Shown here: positions 44,947-53,714 of the stretch, one piece after another
How the letters are laid out: each line of letters opens with the position of its first letter
How positions within the stretch are numbered: the first letter of the stretch is position 1
Source: an uncultured Clostridia bacterium
Lineage (GTDB): Bacteria; Bacillota; Clostridia; Oscillospirales; CAG-272
Reading direction: 5' to 3'
DNA: 64,000 nucleotides
Assembly: GCA_904501865.1 (NCBI GenBank)
Contig: CAJGCF010000001.1
Coordinates: 1-64,000, forward strand
The notes under the pieces: model-generated
The model's input: only the letters and a program-made list of their open reading frames with translations
Databases searched by the model: none
What the model was told of the DNA's origin: nothing
Made by a program: the position numbers and the translations under genes

Positions 44947-46602
44947 TTATTCAACGGAAATGATGTAGTCATAAAGAGGCTGTCCGCCATAAAGCACGGC
45001 AACGTCACATCCGTCTCCGATCTTTTCAGAAACAAGAGCGCCAAACTTCTCTGCCTTTTCCTCGCTTACGTCTTCACCGTAGAATACGGTAACGTAGGAG
45101 GCTCCCGTCATTCCTCTTGTCAACTGCTTTGCACAACTGAAGCTGTCGTTGCTTACACAAGCTATCTTTCCTTCAACGAGACCAAGGTACTGTCCCTTCT
45201 TGATGTTGAATCTGTCTATCTCGGTATCTCTTACCGCAAACGTAACAGACATAGAAGTCACCATAGCTGCTCCCTCCTGCATACCCTTGATAACCTCATC
45301 AAGCTCACCGTCGGGATTATATGCTATCATAGCCGCCATTCCTTGAGGAACGGTCTCTGTGGGAATTACTATTACCTTTCTCTCGGTGACTATCTCTGAT
45401 GCCTGCCTTGCAACCATACAGATGTTTTTATTGTTGGGAAGTATGAATACGTACTCCGAGGGAGTTTTCATAACAGCGTCAATAATATCCTGAGTGCTTG
45501 GATTCATAGTCTGTCCGCCTGTTATGATATTATCGACTCCGACGTCGGTAAACATATTTTTTATGCCGTCACCCATACATACGCTTACGAATCCGTACTT
45601 TTTTTCAATAACAGGCTGGGATTTTTTTGGTGCAGGCTCTTCCTTGTTACCTGACATGAGTTCAGTATGCTGATTTCTCATGTTTTCAATTTTAACGGTG
45701 GCAAGGTTTCCGAACTCTATCGCCTTCGTAAGTACTGCTCCGGGATCGTTGGTATGGATATGAAGCTTGATGATGCTCTCGTCGTCAACAAAGACCGCAC
45801 TGTCACCAATGCTCTTAATGAACTCATAGAGCTCGCCCGACGTATCCTCACCCGCATACTTTTCATTCTTTTCGACTATACACTCGGTACAATATCCAAA
45901 CTTTATATCATCGGTATTGAAATCCGAGAAATCAGCGCCTGAACGCATCTCTGTAGGAGTATTATTCTCGTCCGCGCTATGCTCGGCAACGTAAGGCTTA
46001 CCCTCCATAGCCGCTACCATACCCTCAAGCACGCAAACAAATCCCGCGCCGCCGGCATCGACTACTCCCGTCTGCTTGAGCACGGGGAGCATCTCGGGTG
46101 TCTGTGCCAAAGCATCCTCGGCACCCTTAAGTATTACCTTGAAAAGATTTTTAACGCTTATTCTCTTGTTTGCAAGATACGCCTTCTCGGCCTCCTCGCC
46201 ACACATACGCATTACCGTAAGTATCGTTCCCTCTGTGGGCTTCATAACCGCACGGTATGCCTCTGTAGTACCTCTTTTGAATGCCTCTACCATATCCTTT
46301 GAGCTTGCCTCATCAACACCCTTGAGTGCCTTGGACACGCCTCTGAAGAAAAGTGAGAGGATAGCTCCCGAGTTTCCTCTTGCGGAACGGAGCATAAAGC
46401 CCGCAATCTTTTCTGCGCTCTCGCCAATTCCGAGTCCCTCTGCGGTATTTCCGATAGTGCTCATCGTGAGACTCATATTGATACCCGTATCGCCGTCAGG
46501 CACGGGGAAAACGTTGAGATTGTTTATCTCTTCCTTTTTGTTGCTGAGCAAAGCCGCGCCCGAAAGCGCCATCTCTCTATACAAATTTCCTGTAATACCC
46601 AT
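44947..46602 (-). CDS. fakA: FakA-like fatty acid kinase, mirror copy
   Basis: Identical 551-residue protein to the gene at 43243-44898, tail to tail with it across the axis (48 bp between stop codons). Same GGAG site and start choice. Probably not a separate gene in the cell. Confidence 0.85.
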   Translation of the reverse strand: MGITGNLYREMALSGAALLSNKKEEINNLNVFPVPDGDTGINMSLTMSTIGNTAEGLGIGESAEKIAGFMLRSARGNSGAILSLFFRGVSKALKGVDEASSKDMVEAFKRGTTEAYRAVMKPTEGTILTVMRMCGEEAEKAYLANKRISVKNLFKVILKGAEDALAQTPEMLPVLKQTGVVDAGGAGFVCVLEGMVAAMEGKPYVAEHSADENNTPTEMRSGADFSDFNTDDIKFGYCTECIVEKNEKYAGEDTSGELYEFIKSIGDSAVFVDDESIIKLHIHTNDPGAVLTKAIEFGNLATVKIENMRNQHTELMSGNKEEPAPKKSQPVIEKKYGFVSVCMGDGIKNMFTDVGVDNIITGGQTMNPSTQDIIDAVMKTPSEYVFILPNNKNICMVARQASEIVTERKVIVIPTETVPQGMAAMIAYNPDGELDEVIKGMQEGAAMVTSMSVTFAVRDTEIDRFNIKKGQYLGLVEGKIACVSNDSFSCAKQLTRGMTGASYVTVFYGEDVSEEKAEKFGALVSEKIGDGCDVAVLYGGQPLYDYIISVE

Positions 46603-46661
46603 TAAGTGTCTCCATTCCACCGACTGTGTCAGTTTGGTTTATAGTGATTATCCGTTCTATA

Positions 46662-47525
46662 TTATCTTTCCTTTGCCAAGAAGAACAAAGCAAGCGTTCC
46701 GGGGCCGGAATGTGCTCCGATAACAGGTCCGACGTATCCGATAAGGATATCCTTTATGCCAAATTCTGCGCTGACCATATCGGCAAGCTTCTTGGCATCA
46801 TCATAGCAATCCCCGTGACAGATATATACTGTCTGATTTTCAGGGTCAATAGCGGTCTCCTTCATCTTTTCAAGTATAGCTTTGATAGATGCGTCTCTGC
46901 CGCGCGCCTTCTGTACGTTGATAAGCTTTCCTTCATTGTCAACGTGCATAACGGGCTTTATCTGAAGAACTGTTCCAAGAACTGCGGTAGCGGACGAAAC
47001 GCGTCCTCCACGCTTAAGGAAGAACAGATCCTCAACGGTGAACCAATGCGCAAGATGAAGCTTATTTTCTTCAACCCAAGTCGCTACCTCATCAATTGTC
47101 GCACCCGTGTTCTTTTTATCTACAGCAAGCTTTACAAGAAGTCCCTGACCGAGAGCCGCGCAAAGTGTATCAACCGCAACTATCTTGCTATCGGGATATT
47201 TCTCCATAATCTCCTCTGCGGCGTTCTTACCTGCCGTATAGGTTGCGGACAAGCCCGAGGAAAATCCAAGGTAAAGAATGTCCTTGCCCTCTGCGACGAG
47301 CTTTTCAAACGCCTCGGAGAATCTCTCCATATTTACGGCGGAGGTCTTTGCCGAGCGCTTATCTCTCAGGTATCCGTAAAATTCCTGAGGATCTATCTCA
47401 TTGTTCAATTTGGTGCCTATTCCCTCAATGTTCACCTCAAGATTGAGCACCTCTACATCCATCTCCTTCGCAAGCTCGGCGGGAAGGTCACAGGATGAAT
47501 CCGTGAAAATTACATAATCTCTCAT
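46662..47525 (-). CDS. DegV/FakB-type protein, mirror copy
   Basis: Identical to the gene at 42320-43183, with the same 287 residues and the same distance to fakA. See that entry for motifs. Confidence 0.85.
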   Translation of the reverse strand: MRDYVIFTDSSCDLPAELAKEMDVEVLNLEVNIEGIGTKLNNEIDPQEFYGYLRDKRSAKTSAVNMERFSEAFEKLVAEGKDILYLGFSSGLSATYTAGKNAAEEIMEKYPDSKIVAVDTLCAALGQGLLVKLAVDKKNTGATIDEVATWVEENKLHLAHWFTVEDLFFLKRGGRVSSATAVLGTVLQIKPVMHVDNEGKLINVQKARGRDASIKAILEKMKETAIDPENQTVYICHGDCYDDAKKLADMVSAEFGIKDILIGYVGPVIGAHSGPGTLALFFLAKER

Positions 47526-47631
47526 ATTTATTCTCCATTCCGCTATGGACCCTTATAATTAACAGCTTGGCCCACAGTCACATATTTTATGAAGTCTTTA
47601 CAATATGCCACAAGTTTATATATACCAACTA

Positions 47632-47660
47632 ATTATACTACATTTTTACCACAATGTCAA
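47632..47660 (-). promoter_or_regulatory. degV-fakA promoter, mirror copy
   Basis: TTGACA, a 17-bp spacer and TATAAT on the - strand; mirror of 42185-42213. Confidence 0.8.
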
Positions 47661-47774
47661 TGCTTTATCCAAATTTTTCTTGTTGTTTTTACAACATTTT
47701 TTTAATATACCTCGTGGGTATCGTTTATTTTATACACACAGCGTTATTTTCCCTAAAACACGACTGTGTGGCGG

Positions 47775-47803
47775 TTGACAAAAATCACCTTATATGTTAG
47801 AAT
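47775..47803 (+). promoter_or_regulatory. topB promoter, mirror copy
   Basis: TTGACA, a 17-bp spacer and TAGAAT; mirror of 42042-42070. Confidence 0.78.
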
Positions 47804-47839
47804 GTATCTTGTAAACAAAGTCTTATTAGGAGGGACAAA

Positions 47840-49981
47840 ATGACGGTAATAATCGCGGAAAAGCCAAGTCTTGCCAGAAATATCGTTCAGGGTATTCAAC
47901 AAATGAATAATTGCTCCCTTCAGAAGAGAAACGGATACTTTGAGGGCGGCGGATATTTTGTAACGTGGGCTTTCGGACACCTCTTTTCTCTGTGCGACAT
48001 AGAGGATTACACGGGTGGAGACACGGGCGTGCGCTGGTCTATGGACAATCTTCCCTGCTTTCCGGAGAAATTCAAGTTCAAGCTCAAGGTGGGGTCTGAC
48101 AAGAAGGTCGACCCGGGCGTTGAGCGTCAGTTTGAGACCATAAAATATTTATGTATGCGTGATGACGTTGACAGAATAGTAAACGCGGGAGACTCGGACA
48201 GAGAGGGGGAAATAATAATCCGTTTGTGCGTTATGAATACAGGAGCGCTTGACGGTGGGCAAAAGTCATTCTTGCGCTTGTGGCTTCCCGACCAGACGCC
48301 TGAGACCATCGGAAAAGCACTGGCGGAGATGAAGAACGAGAGCGAATACGACAATCTCGCCGACGAGGGATTTGCTCGCACCTATATAGATTGGCTTTAC
48401 GGAGTTAATCTCACAAGATACGCTACTCTCAAAACGGGGATGCTTTTGCGTGTCGGACGTGTTATAGTCCCCATAGTCCGTGCAATTTATGACAGAGATA
48501 TGGCAATAAGGAACTTTGTTCCAGACGTATATTTTGCCGCAGTCTCAAAGGAAAAGACAGGAGACGAGGAGATAGAGCTGGTCAGTCGTGAGAAATTTGA
48601 TAAGGACAAAAGGGCACAAGCCGAGGCTCTGTGTAAAAAATACAACTCAAGCGATGCGACCGTAGTTTCAAAAAAGACCAAAAAAGAGACCATAGGCCCC
48701 GGAAAGCTGTTTTCCCTTTCAAAGCTCCAGAACGTACTGAGCAAAAAATACAAAATGTCTATGTCGGACAGCCTTACCATAGTTCAAAAGCTTTATGAGG
48801 AGGGTTATCTTACCTATCCGAGAACCAACTCGGAATATATGGCGACTAACGAGAAGGACAAGGTCAAAAAAATAATCGGAGCTATAAAGGGCATAGGATA
48901 TCCTGTTGTCTTTAAAGACAAAAAGACTATTTTTGACGACTCCAAGATAGAGAGCCACTCTGCTCTTACCCCCACTCACAAGATACCCAAAAAGGAACAT
49001 CTGAGCGAGAAGGAGATGCAGGTCTATCAGACGGTATTCCGCCGATTTGTATCGGTGTTCTGTGAGGAAGAATGTATCGCTCAAAAGACAGAAATAGTAA
49101 TTGACGTAGGCGGATACGAGCAGTTCACACTCAAGGGAATAATCATTCTACAAAAAGGCTTTATGCGCTTTGACGATTCCGAGAGAAAGGACAAGATACT
49201 TCCCTCTCTTGAAAAAGGTGACCGAGTAAATATAGAGTTCCGTCCTGTTGAAAAGCAGACTAATCCTCCAAAGCACTACACGGTCGAGACGCTCAACAAT
49301 TATCTGAAAAACCCATTCCGTGAGGACAAGGCGGCCGCCGCAGAGCGCGCGGCGAGCAATCCCGACGGGGAAACTGAAAACGACGAAGAGGATTACAAGG
49401 CTATATTCGAGGGCCTTGAGCTTGGAACAGAGGCAACAAGAACGGGTATTATAGAAAACGCAAGGCGTTCGGGATACATTGAGCTCAAAAAGGACGTATA
49501 TACTATTCTCCCCGGTGGCGAATATCTCATCGAGCAGCTTATGCAGATGAGGGTATCTATGGATAAATACAAGACCAGTGAGCTTGGTCAGGCATTGAAA
49601 AAGGTATACAGAGGCGACATCAGCATAACCGACAGTGTCCGTCTTGCGTGTGATGAGATATCAAAGGTGTTTGAGCACAAGGATATTTCTCTTGAACTCG
49701 ACTCCGACACGGGCTTTTACGGGGACCTCGTAGGAAAGTGTCCCGTTTGCGGGAAGGACGTAGTCAAAGGTCGGTACGGCTACGGCTGTATGGGATACAA
49801 GGACGGTTGCAAGTTCAAAATAGGCAGCTTTATATGCAAGCGTACTATCTCCATATCAAACGCCAGGAAGATTTTGTCAGAGGGCGTCTCCTCGGAGATA
49901 CAAGGCTTTGTATCCAAAAACGGAAAGCCCTTCAACGCAAAGCTCAAGCTTGACGGAGATAAGGTCATATTTGATTTCTGA
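47840..49981 (+). CDS. topB: DNA topoisomerase III, mirror copy
   Basis: Identical 713-residue protein to 39864-42005, including DSDREGE and YLTYPRTNSEYM. Two identical topB genes in head-to-head symmetry would be very unusual in a chromosome. Confidence 0.85.
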   Translation: MTVIIAEKPSLARNIVQGIQQMNNCSLQKRNGYFEGGGYFVTWAFGHLFSLCDIEDYTGGDTGVRWSMDNLPCFPEKFKFKLKVGSDKKVDPGVERQFETIKYLCMRDDVDRIVNAGDSDREGEIIIRLCVMNTGALDGGQKSFLRLWLPDQTPETIGKALAEMKNESEYDNLADEGFARTYIDWLYGVNLTRYATLKTGMLLRVGRVIVPIVRAIYDRDMAIRNFVPDVYFAAVSKEKTGDEEIELVSREKFDKDKRAQAEALCKKYNSSDATVVSKKTKKETIGPGKLFSLSKLQNVLSKKYKMSMSDSLTIVQKLYEEGYLTYPRTNSEYMATNEKDKVKKIIGAIKGIGYPVVFKDKKTIFDDSKIESHSALTPTHKIPKKEHLSEKEMQVYQTVFRRFVSVFCEEECIAQKTEIVIDVGGYEQFTLKGIIILQKGFMRFDDSERKDKILPSLEKGDRVNIEFRPVEKQTNPPKHYTVETLNNYLKNPFREDKAAAAERAASNPDGETENDEEDYKAIFEGLELGTEATRTGIIENARRSGYIELKKDVYTILPGGEYLIEQLMQMRVSMDKYKTSELGQALKKVYRGDISITDSVRLACDEISKVFEHKDISLELDSDTGFYGDLVGKCPVCGKDVVKGRYGYGCMGYKDGCKFKIGSFICKRTISISNARKILSEGVSSEIQGFVSKNGKPFNAKLKLDGDKVIFDF

Positions 49982-50029
49982 TAACAATACGGGACGGCTT
50001 TTGCCGTCCCGTATTGTTATCAGAAATCA
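49972..50029. terminator. topB/recR shared hairpin, mirror copy
   Basis: The same 27-bp arms, here with a TTTT loop on the + strand; mirror of 39816-39873. Confidence 0.82.
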
Positions 50030-50619
50030 CGTCTGCCCTCGATAGCGCGGTAAAGTGTTATCTCGTCGGCATATTCAAGGTCACTTCCCATAGGAACACC
50101 GTATGCAAGTCTTGTAACCTTTATGTCAAAAGGCTTTAGAAGTCTTGATATATACATAGCGGTAGCCTCTCCCTCGACCGTTGGATTGGTGGCTACTATC
50201 GCTTCCTCTATCTCTCCATCGTCTATCCTTGCCAACAGCTCCTTTATCTTGAGCTTATCGGGGGTAATTCCGTTCATAGGAGATATAACTCCGTGAAGGA
50301 CGTGATATGTTCCCTTGTATTCCCTGACCTTCTCCATAGATATAACTACTCTTGGGTCAGAGACTATGCAAACAGTTCTTCTGTCTCTGTTTGGGTCCGC
50401 GCATATAGGACAGACCTCTCTGTCGGTTATGTTCTGGCATATAGGACAGAGATGTATCTTCTCTTTTGCCTCTATTATAGCCTTGGAAAACTCCTCGGCC
50501 TCCTCAGCCGTCATATCGAGCACGGAAAATGCCATTTTCATAGCGTTCTTTTTTCCTACGCCCTCAAGTCTGCCAAACTGTTCGGCAAGCTTTTGCAAGG
50601 ACTCTATGTACTCCGCCAT
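50020..50619 (-). CDS. recR: RecR, mirror copy
   Basis: Identical 199-residue recombination mediator to 39226-39825, with the same zinc finger and Toprim motifs. Confidence 0.85.
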   Translation of the reverse strand: MAEYIESLQKLAEQFGRLEGVGKKNAMKMAFSVLDMTAEEAEEFSKAIIEAKEKIHLCPICQNITDREVCPICADPNRDRRTVCIVSDPRVVISMEKVREYKGTYHVLHGVISPMNGITPDKLKIKELLARIDDGEIEEAIVATNPTVEGEATAMYISRLLKPFDIKVTRLAYGVPMGSDLEYADEITLYRAIEGRRDF

Positions 50620-50620
50620 A

Positions 50621-50968
50621 TCAGAACATTCCGGGCATATTCATACCCTGAGTCACCTTTCCCATTTCTTCACTGTTGGTATTCTCAACTCTCTTTATAG
50701 CCTCATTTACTGCCGCAATGAGTATATCAGAAAGTGTTTCAACGTCATCGGGGTCTACTATCTCGGGTTGGATATCTATGGCAAGTATCTCCTTTTTACC
50801 GTTTATCTTAACGGATACCACTCCGCCGCCTGCCTTGACCTCATACTCACGCGCGTCAAGCTCCTCCTGAAGCGCGGCCATGTCCTCCTGCATCTTCTGT
50901 GCCTGACGAAGCATTGCCTGCATATTCTGGGCTCCTCCGCCCATTCCTCTCGGTATATTAGCTCTCAT
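50621..50968 (-). CDS. YbaB/EbfC family protein, mirror copy
   Basis: Identical to 38877-39224 (115 residues), again 1 bp from recR. Confidence 0.85.
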   Translation of the reverse strand: MRANIPRGMGGGAQNMQAMLRQAQKMQEDMAALQEELDAREYEVKAGGGVVSVKINGKKEILAIDIQPEIVDPDDVETLSDILIAAVNEAIKRVENTNSEEMGKVTQGMNMPGMF

Positions 50969-50993
50969 TGTTTTTATCTCCTTGTTTGATATG

Positions 50994-52646
50994 TCAGCCT
51001 TGCTCGGCCGATTCTATTATTTCATCTATTATCGCGTTGTCTCTCTTTTCCTCGTCACATTCATACTTGACGTCCGATGCCGAAAGCCGTTTTCCTATAA
51101 CCTCGGACATGACATCAAGGAAAAATTGCTCTCCGCCAAATGTCTTGACGTTATCTATATTGAATTGCGTCGAGAATTTCAGGACCACACGTCCGTCACC
51201 GTCTGTGTACCACTTTGCTCCCTTGAAGAAGGATGAGAGCATAGGATTTTTTCTTCCCATAAGCTCAATGGCCTCTGCTCTGCTCTTAAAGGGCCTCAAG
51301 GTACGAACGTTATCGCCGTCCGAGGGCGACTGTGCGGTCTTTTCTTCCTTTTGGGCGGTCGCCTTATAATCTACGGGCGCATCCGACTTAAACATTTCAT
51401 CGTCGTCTGAGCTTACCTTTGCACGTGCTCTGCTTTTCGGACGCGAGCTTGTTTTCTCCTGCCCATCCCCATCTTTCGCCGCGGGCGCTATGACCGCTCC
51501 CGAAGCGACGGCTTTTTCAAGCGCGGAAATTCTCGAAAGCATTGCCTCTGTGGAATTGACCAGCCGCTCGTCACACATTCTGACAAGCGTGAGCTCGGCT
51601 ACTATCCTTCTTACCGCATTTGCCTTGAGCATTGTGACAAGCGCCTCCTGAAGCATACCGCAATGGTATGACAACAGCTCTATTGAAAAGGCTTTCGCGA
51701 GCGTGGTGAGCGCCTCGGTCTCGCTATCGGTAAGGTCGAGGTACACAGACGGCTCCTTTGAACTTTTCACGACCAAAAGGTCACGGTAGACAGAAATGAG
51801 CTCCTGCCAGAACACCGTTATATCTCTTGACGACCTGACCACCTCGTCCACTGCGGCAAATATAGTTTCATAATCCTTCTCGGATATGGCTTTTACTACT
51901 GCGAGCATATTCTCGCGTCCGCTTGAGCCTATCGTGCTCGCAACCAGAGCATTATCTATCCTCTGTCGGCTTGATGCGCACAGCTCAAGCAGACTGATAG
52001 CGTCTCGCATACCTCCCTGCGCGTGTTTCGCAAGCAGAACCGCCGCACTCTCGTCTATCTGTATATCTTCCTTTTCCGCTATTCTCATCAAGTGATTTTT
52101 GAGCACCTCGGTGGATATTCTGCGGAAATCAAACCGTTGACATCTTGAAATTATGGTGGCGGGGAGCTTATGTAGCTCTGTCGTCGCCAAAATGAATATT
52201 ACGTGCTCGGGCGGCTCTTCAAGCGTTTTGAGAAGAGCGTTGAACGCGCTCGTCGAGAGCATATGCACCTCGTCTATGATGTAAACGCGGTATTTTAGAT
52301 TCGACGGAGAGTACACGACCTCATCGCGAATATCTCTTATATTGTCAACACCGTTGTTTGACGCCGCGTCCATTTCAAGCACGTCAGTTGCGCTTCCCGA
52401 ATCTATCGCACGGCAAGCCTCACACTTACCGCACGGATCTCCGTTCTCGCTGTGCAAACAGTTGACTGCCTTTGCAAGTATCTTGGCGCACGTAGTTTTT
52501 CCCGTTCCACGAGAGCCGCAGAAGAGATATGCGTGTGAAAACTTTGAGTTTGAAACCTCATACTTTAGTATCGACGTGATATGGTCCTGACCGTAGACCT
52601 CGCCAAAGGTTTTAGGTCTCCATTTTCTGTATAGCGCCTGATGCAT
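50994..52646 (-). CDS. dnaX: DNA polymerase III gamma/tau, mirror copy
   Basis: Identical 550-residue protein to 37199-38851. dnaX is an essential single-copy gene in nearly all bacteria, so its exact duplication here argues for an assembly cause. Confidence 0.85.
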   Translation of the reverse strand: MHQALYRKWRPKTFGEVYGQDHITSILKYEVSNSKFSHAYLFCGSRGTGKTTCAKILAKAVNCLHSENGDPCGKCEACRAIDSGSATDVLEMDAASNNGVDNIRDIRDEVVYSPSNLKYRVYIIDEVHMLSTSAFNALLKTLEEPPEHVIFILATTELHKLPATIISRCQRFDFRRISTEVLKNHLMRIAEKEDIQIDESAAVLLAKHAQGGMRDAISLLELCASSRQRIDNALVASTIGSSGRENMLAVVKAISEKDYETIFAAVDEVVRSSRDITVFWQELISVYRDLLVVKSSKEPSVYLDLTDSETEALTTLAKAFSIELLSYHCGMLQEALVTMLKANAVRRIVAELTLVRMCDERLVNSTEAMLSRISALEKAVASGAVIAPAAKDGDGQEKTSSRPKSRARAKVSSDDDEMFKSDAPVDYKATAQKEEKTAQSPSDGDNVRTLRPFKSRAEAIELMGRKNPMLSSFFKGAKWYTDGDGRVVLKFSTQFNIDNVKTFGGEQFFLDVMSEVIGKRLSASDVKYECDEEKRDNAIIDEIIESAEQG

Positions 52647-52669
52647 ATTCTCCCTCCTCTCCCGTAATT

Positions 52670-52979
52670 AAAAGCGTGTGCCGCAAAACGAGACCATACA
52701 CCGCAAAATCGAACTTCTCCTCCACGCGATCTTCATACCCTCTGCTCAAGGCAGGCTACCTCGCGGCACATCAGGTCAACCGCTTAATGCTGCTTGGTTC
52801 CCCCTCTGACATAGTTCACAGCTCCCAATTGCGCAAGACCCACCCGTCAACACAGCAGATAGGACTCAATTCGTAAAGGTTCGGCCCTCAAATGCGGGAT
52901 CCACCCCTGCTGTAGCGGATTTCAGGTGCAGGGCTCCGCTAAATCCCCGGCTGGTATGGCCTCGTTTTGCAGCACACGC
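52670..52979 (-). ncRNA. ffs: SRP RNA, mirror copy
   Basis: Reverse complement of 36866-37175 with all conserved helix 8 bases intact. Same end uncertainty. Confidence 0.85.
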
Positions 52980-53019
52980 TGCATTATATCAATTTTAGTC
53001 CAACACATCGGACCTTTAT

Positions 53020-53048
53020 ATTATATCAGATTTTGCCCTGACTTTCAA
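53020..53048 (-). promoter_or_regulatory. SRP RNA promoter, mirror copy
   Basis: TTGAAA, a 17-bp spacer and TATAAT; mirror of 36797-36825. Confidence 0.65.
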
Positions 53049-53111
53049 TAGTTTTTCCGAAAATTTAAAATTTATTTATATATTAGCGCGCAGGTCAACG
53101 CAGACAGTCTC

Positions 53112-53702
53112 CTAAATATCCTTGACCGTATCAGATATGCTTTTTTTCGGCACAACGTAATTTTTTTGCCCGTCGAGGCTATATTTCATATCATCGCCCT
53201 CGCTTACCTCTACTATTCGGCTGGTATGCGTGGGATATCCAAATCCCACAACGGTGATGATCTCAAGCTCGTCGGGAATTTCAAGCATTTCCCTGAGCCT
53301 TTCACAGTCCACACTTCCGAGCACGCAGGAGCCTACTCCGTGACTCCACGCGGCAAGAGTTATATTCGACACCGCAAGTCCCGCATCAAAATCTGTAAAT
53401 CTGGTTGTCAGCTCCTTTACCGCAAGCACAGCTACGAACATAGTCGGGCGCTCGCCCTCGCGAGGTCTGCCAAGACCGTCCGGCAACGCCGAGCCCCATC
53501 TCGTTATATCAAAAATAGCATTGACGGTGTCGGGGCGGCGAACGTATATATATTTCAGAGGTTGACGGTTCATAGCACTTGATGCAAGCTGCGCCGAGTG
53601 CTTCATATCCGCAACTATCTCATCGTCTATTGCTCTGCTCTCGTCAAATCTACGGTATGTCCTTCTGCTCTCAAGCAGAGACATAAGCTCTTGGTTATCC
53701 AT
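53112..53702 (-). CDS. Nitroreductase family protein, mirror copy
   Basis: Identical to 36143-36733 (196 residues). Confidence 0.85.
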   Translation of the reverse strand: MDNQELMSLLESRRTYRRFDESRAIDDEIVADMKHSAQLASSAMNRQPLKYIYVRRPDTVNAIFDITRWGSALPDGLGRPREGERPTMFVAVLAVKELTTRFTDFDAGLAVSNITLAAWSHGVGSCVLGSVDCERLREMLEIPDELEIITVVGFGYPTHTSRIVEVSEGDDMKYSLDGQKNYVVPKKSISDTVKDI

Positions 53703-53714
53703 ACTTTTTCCTCC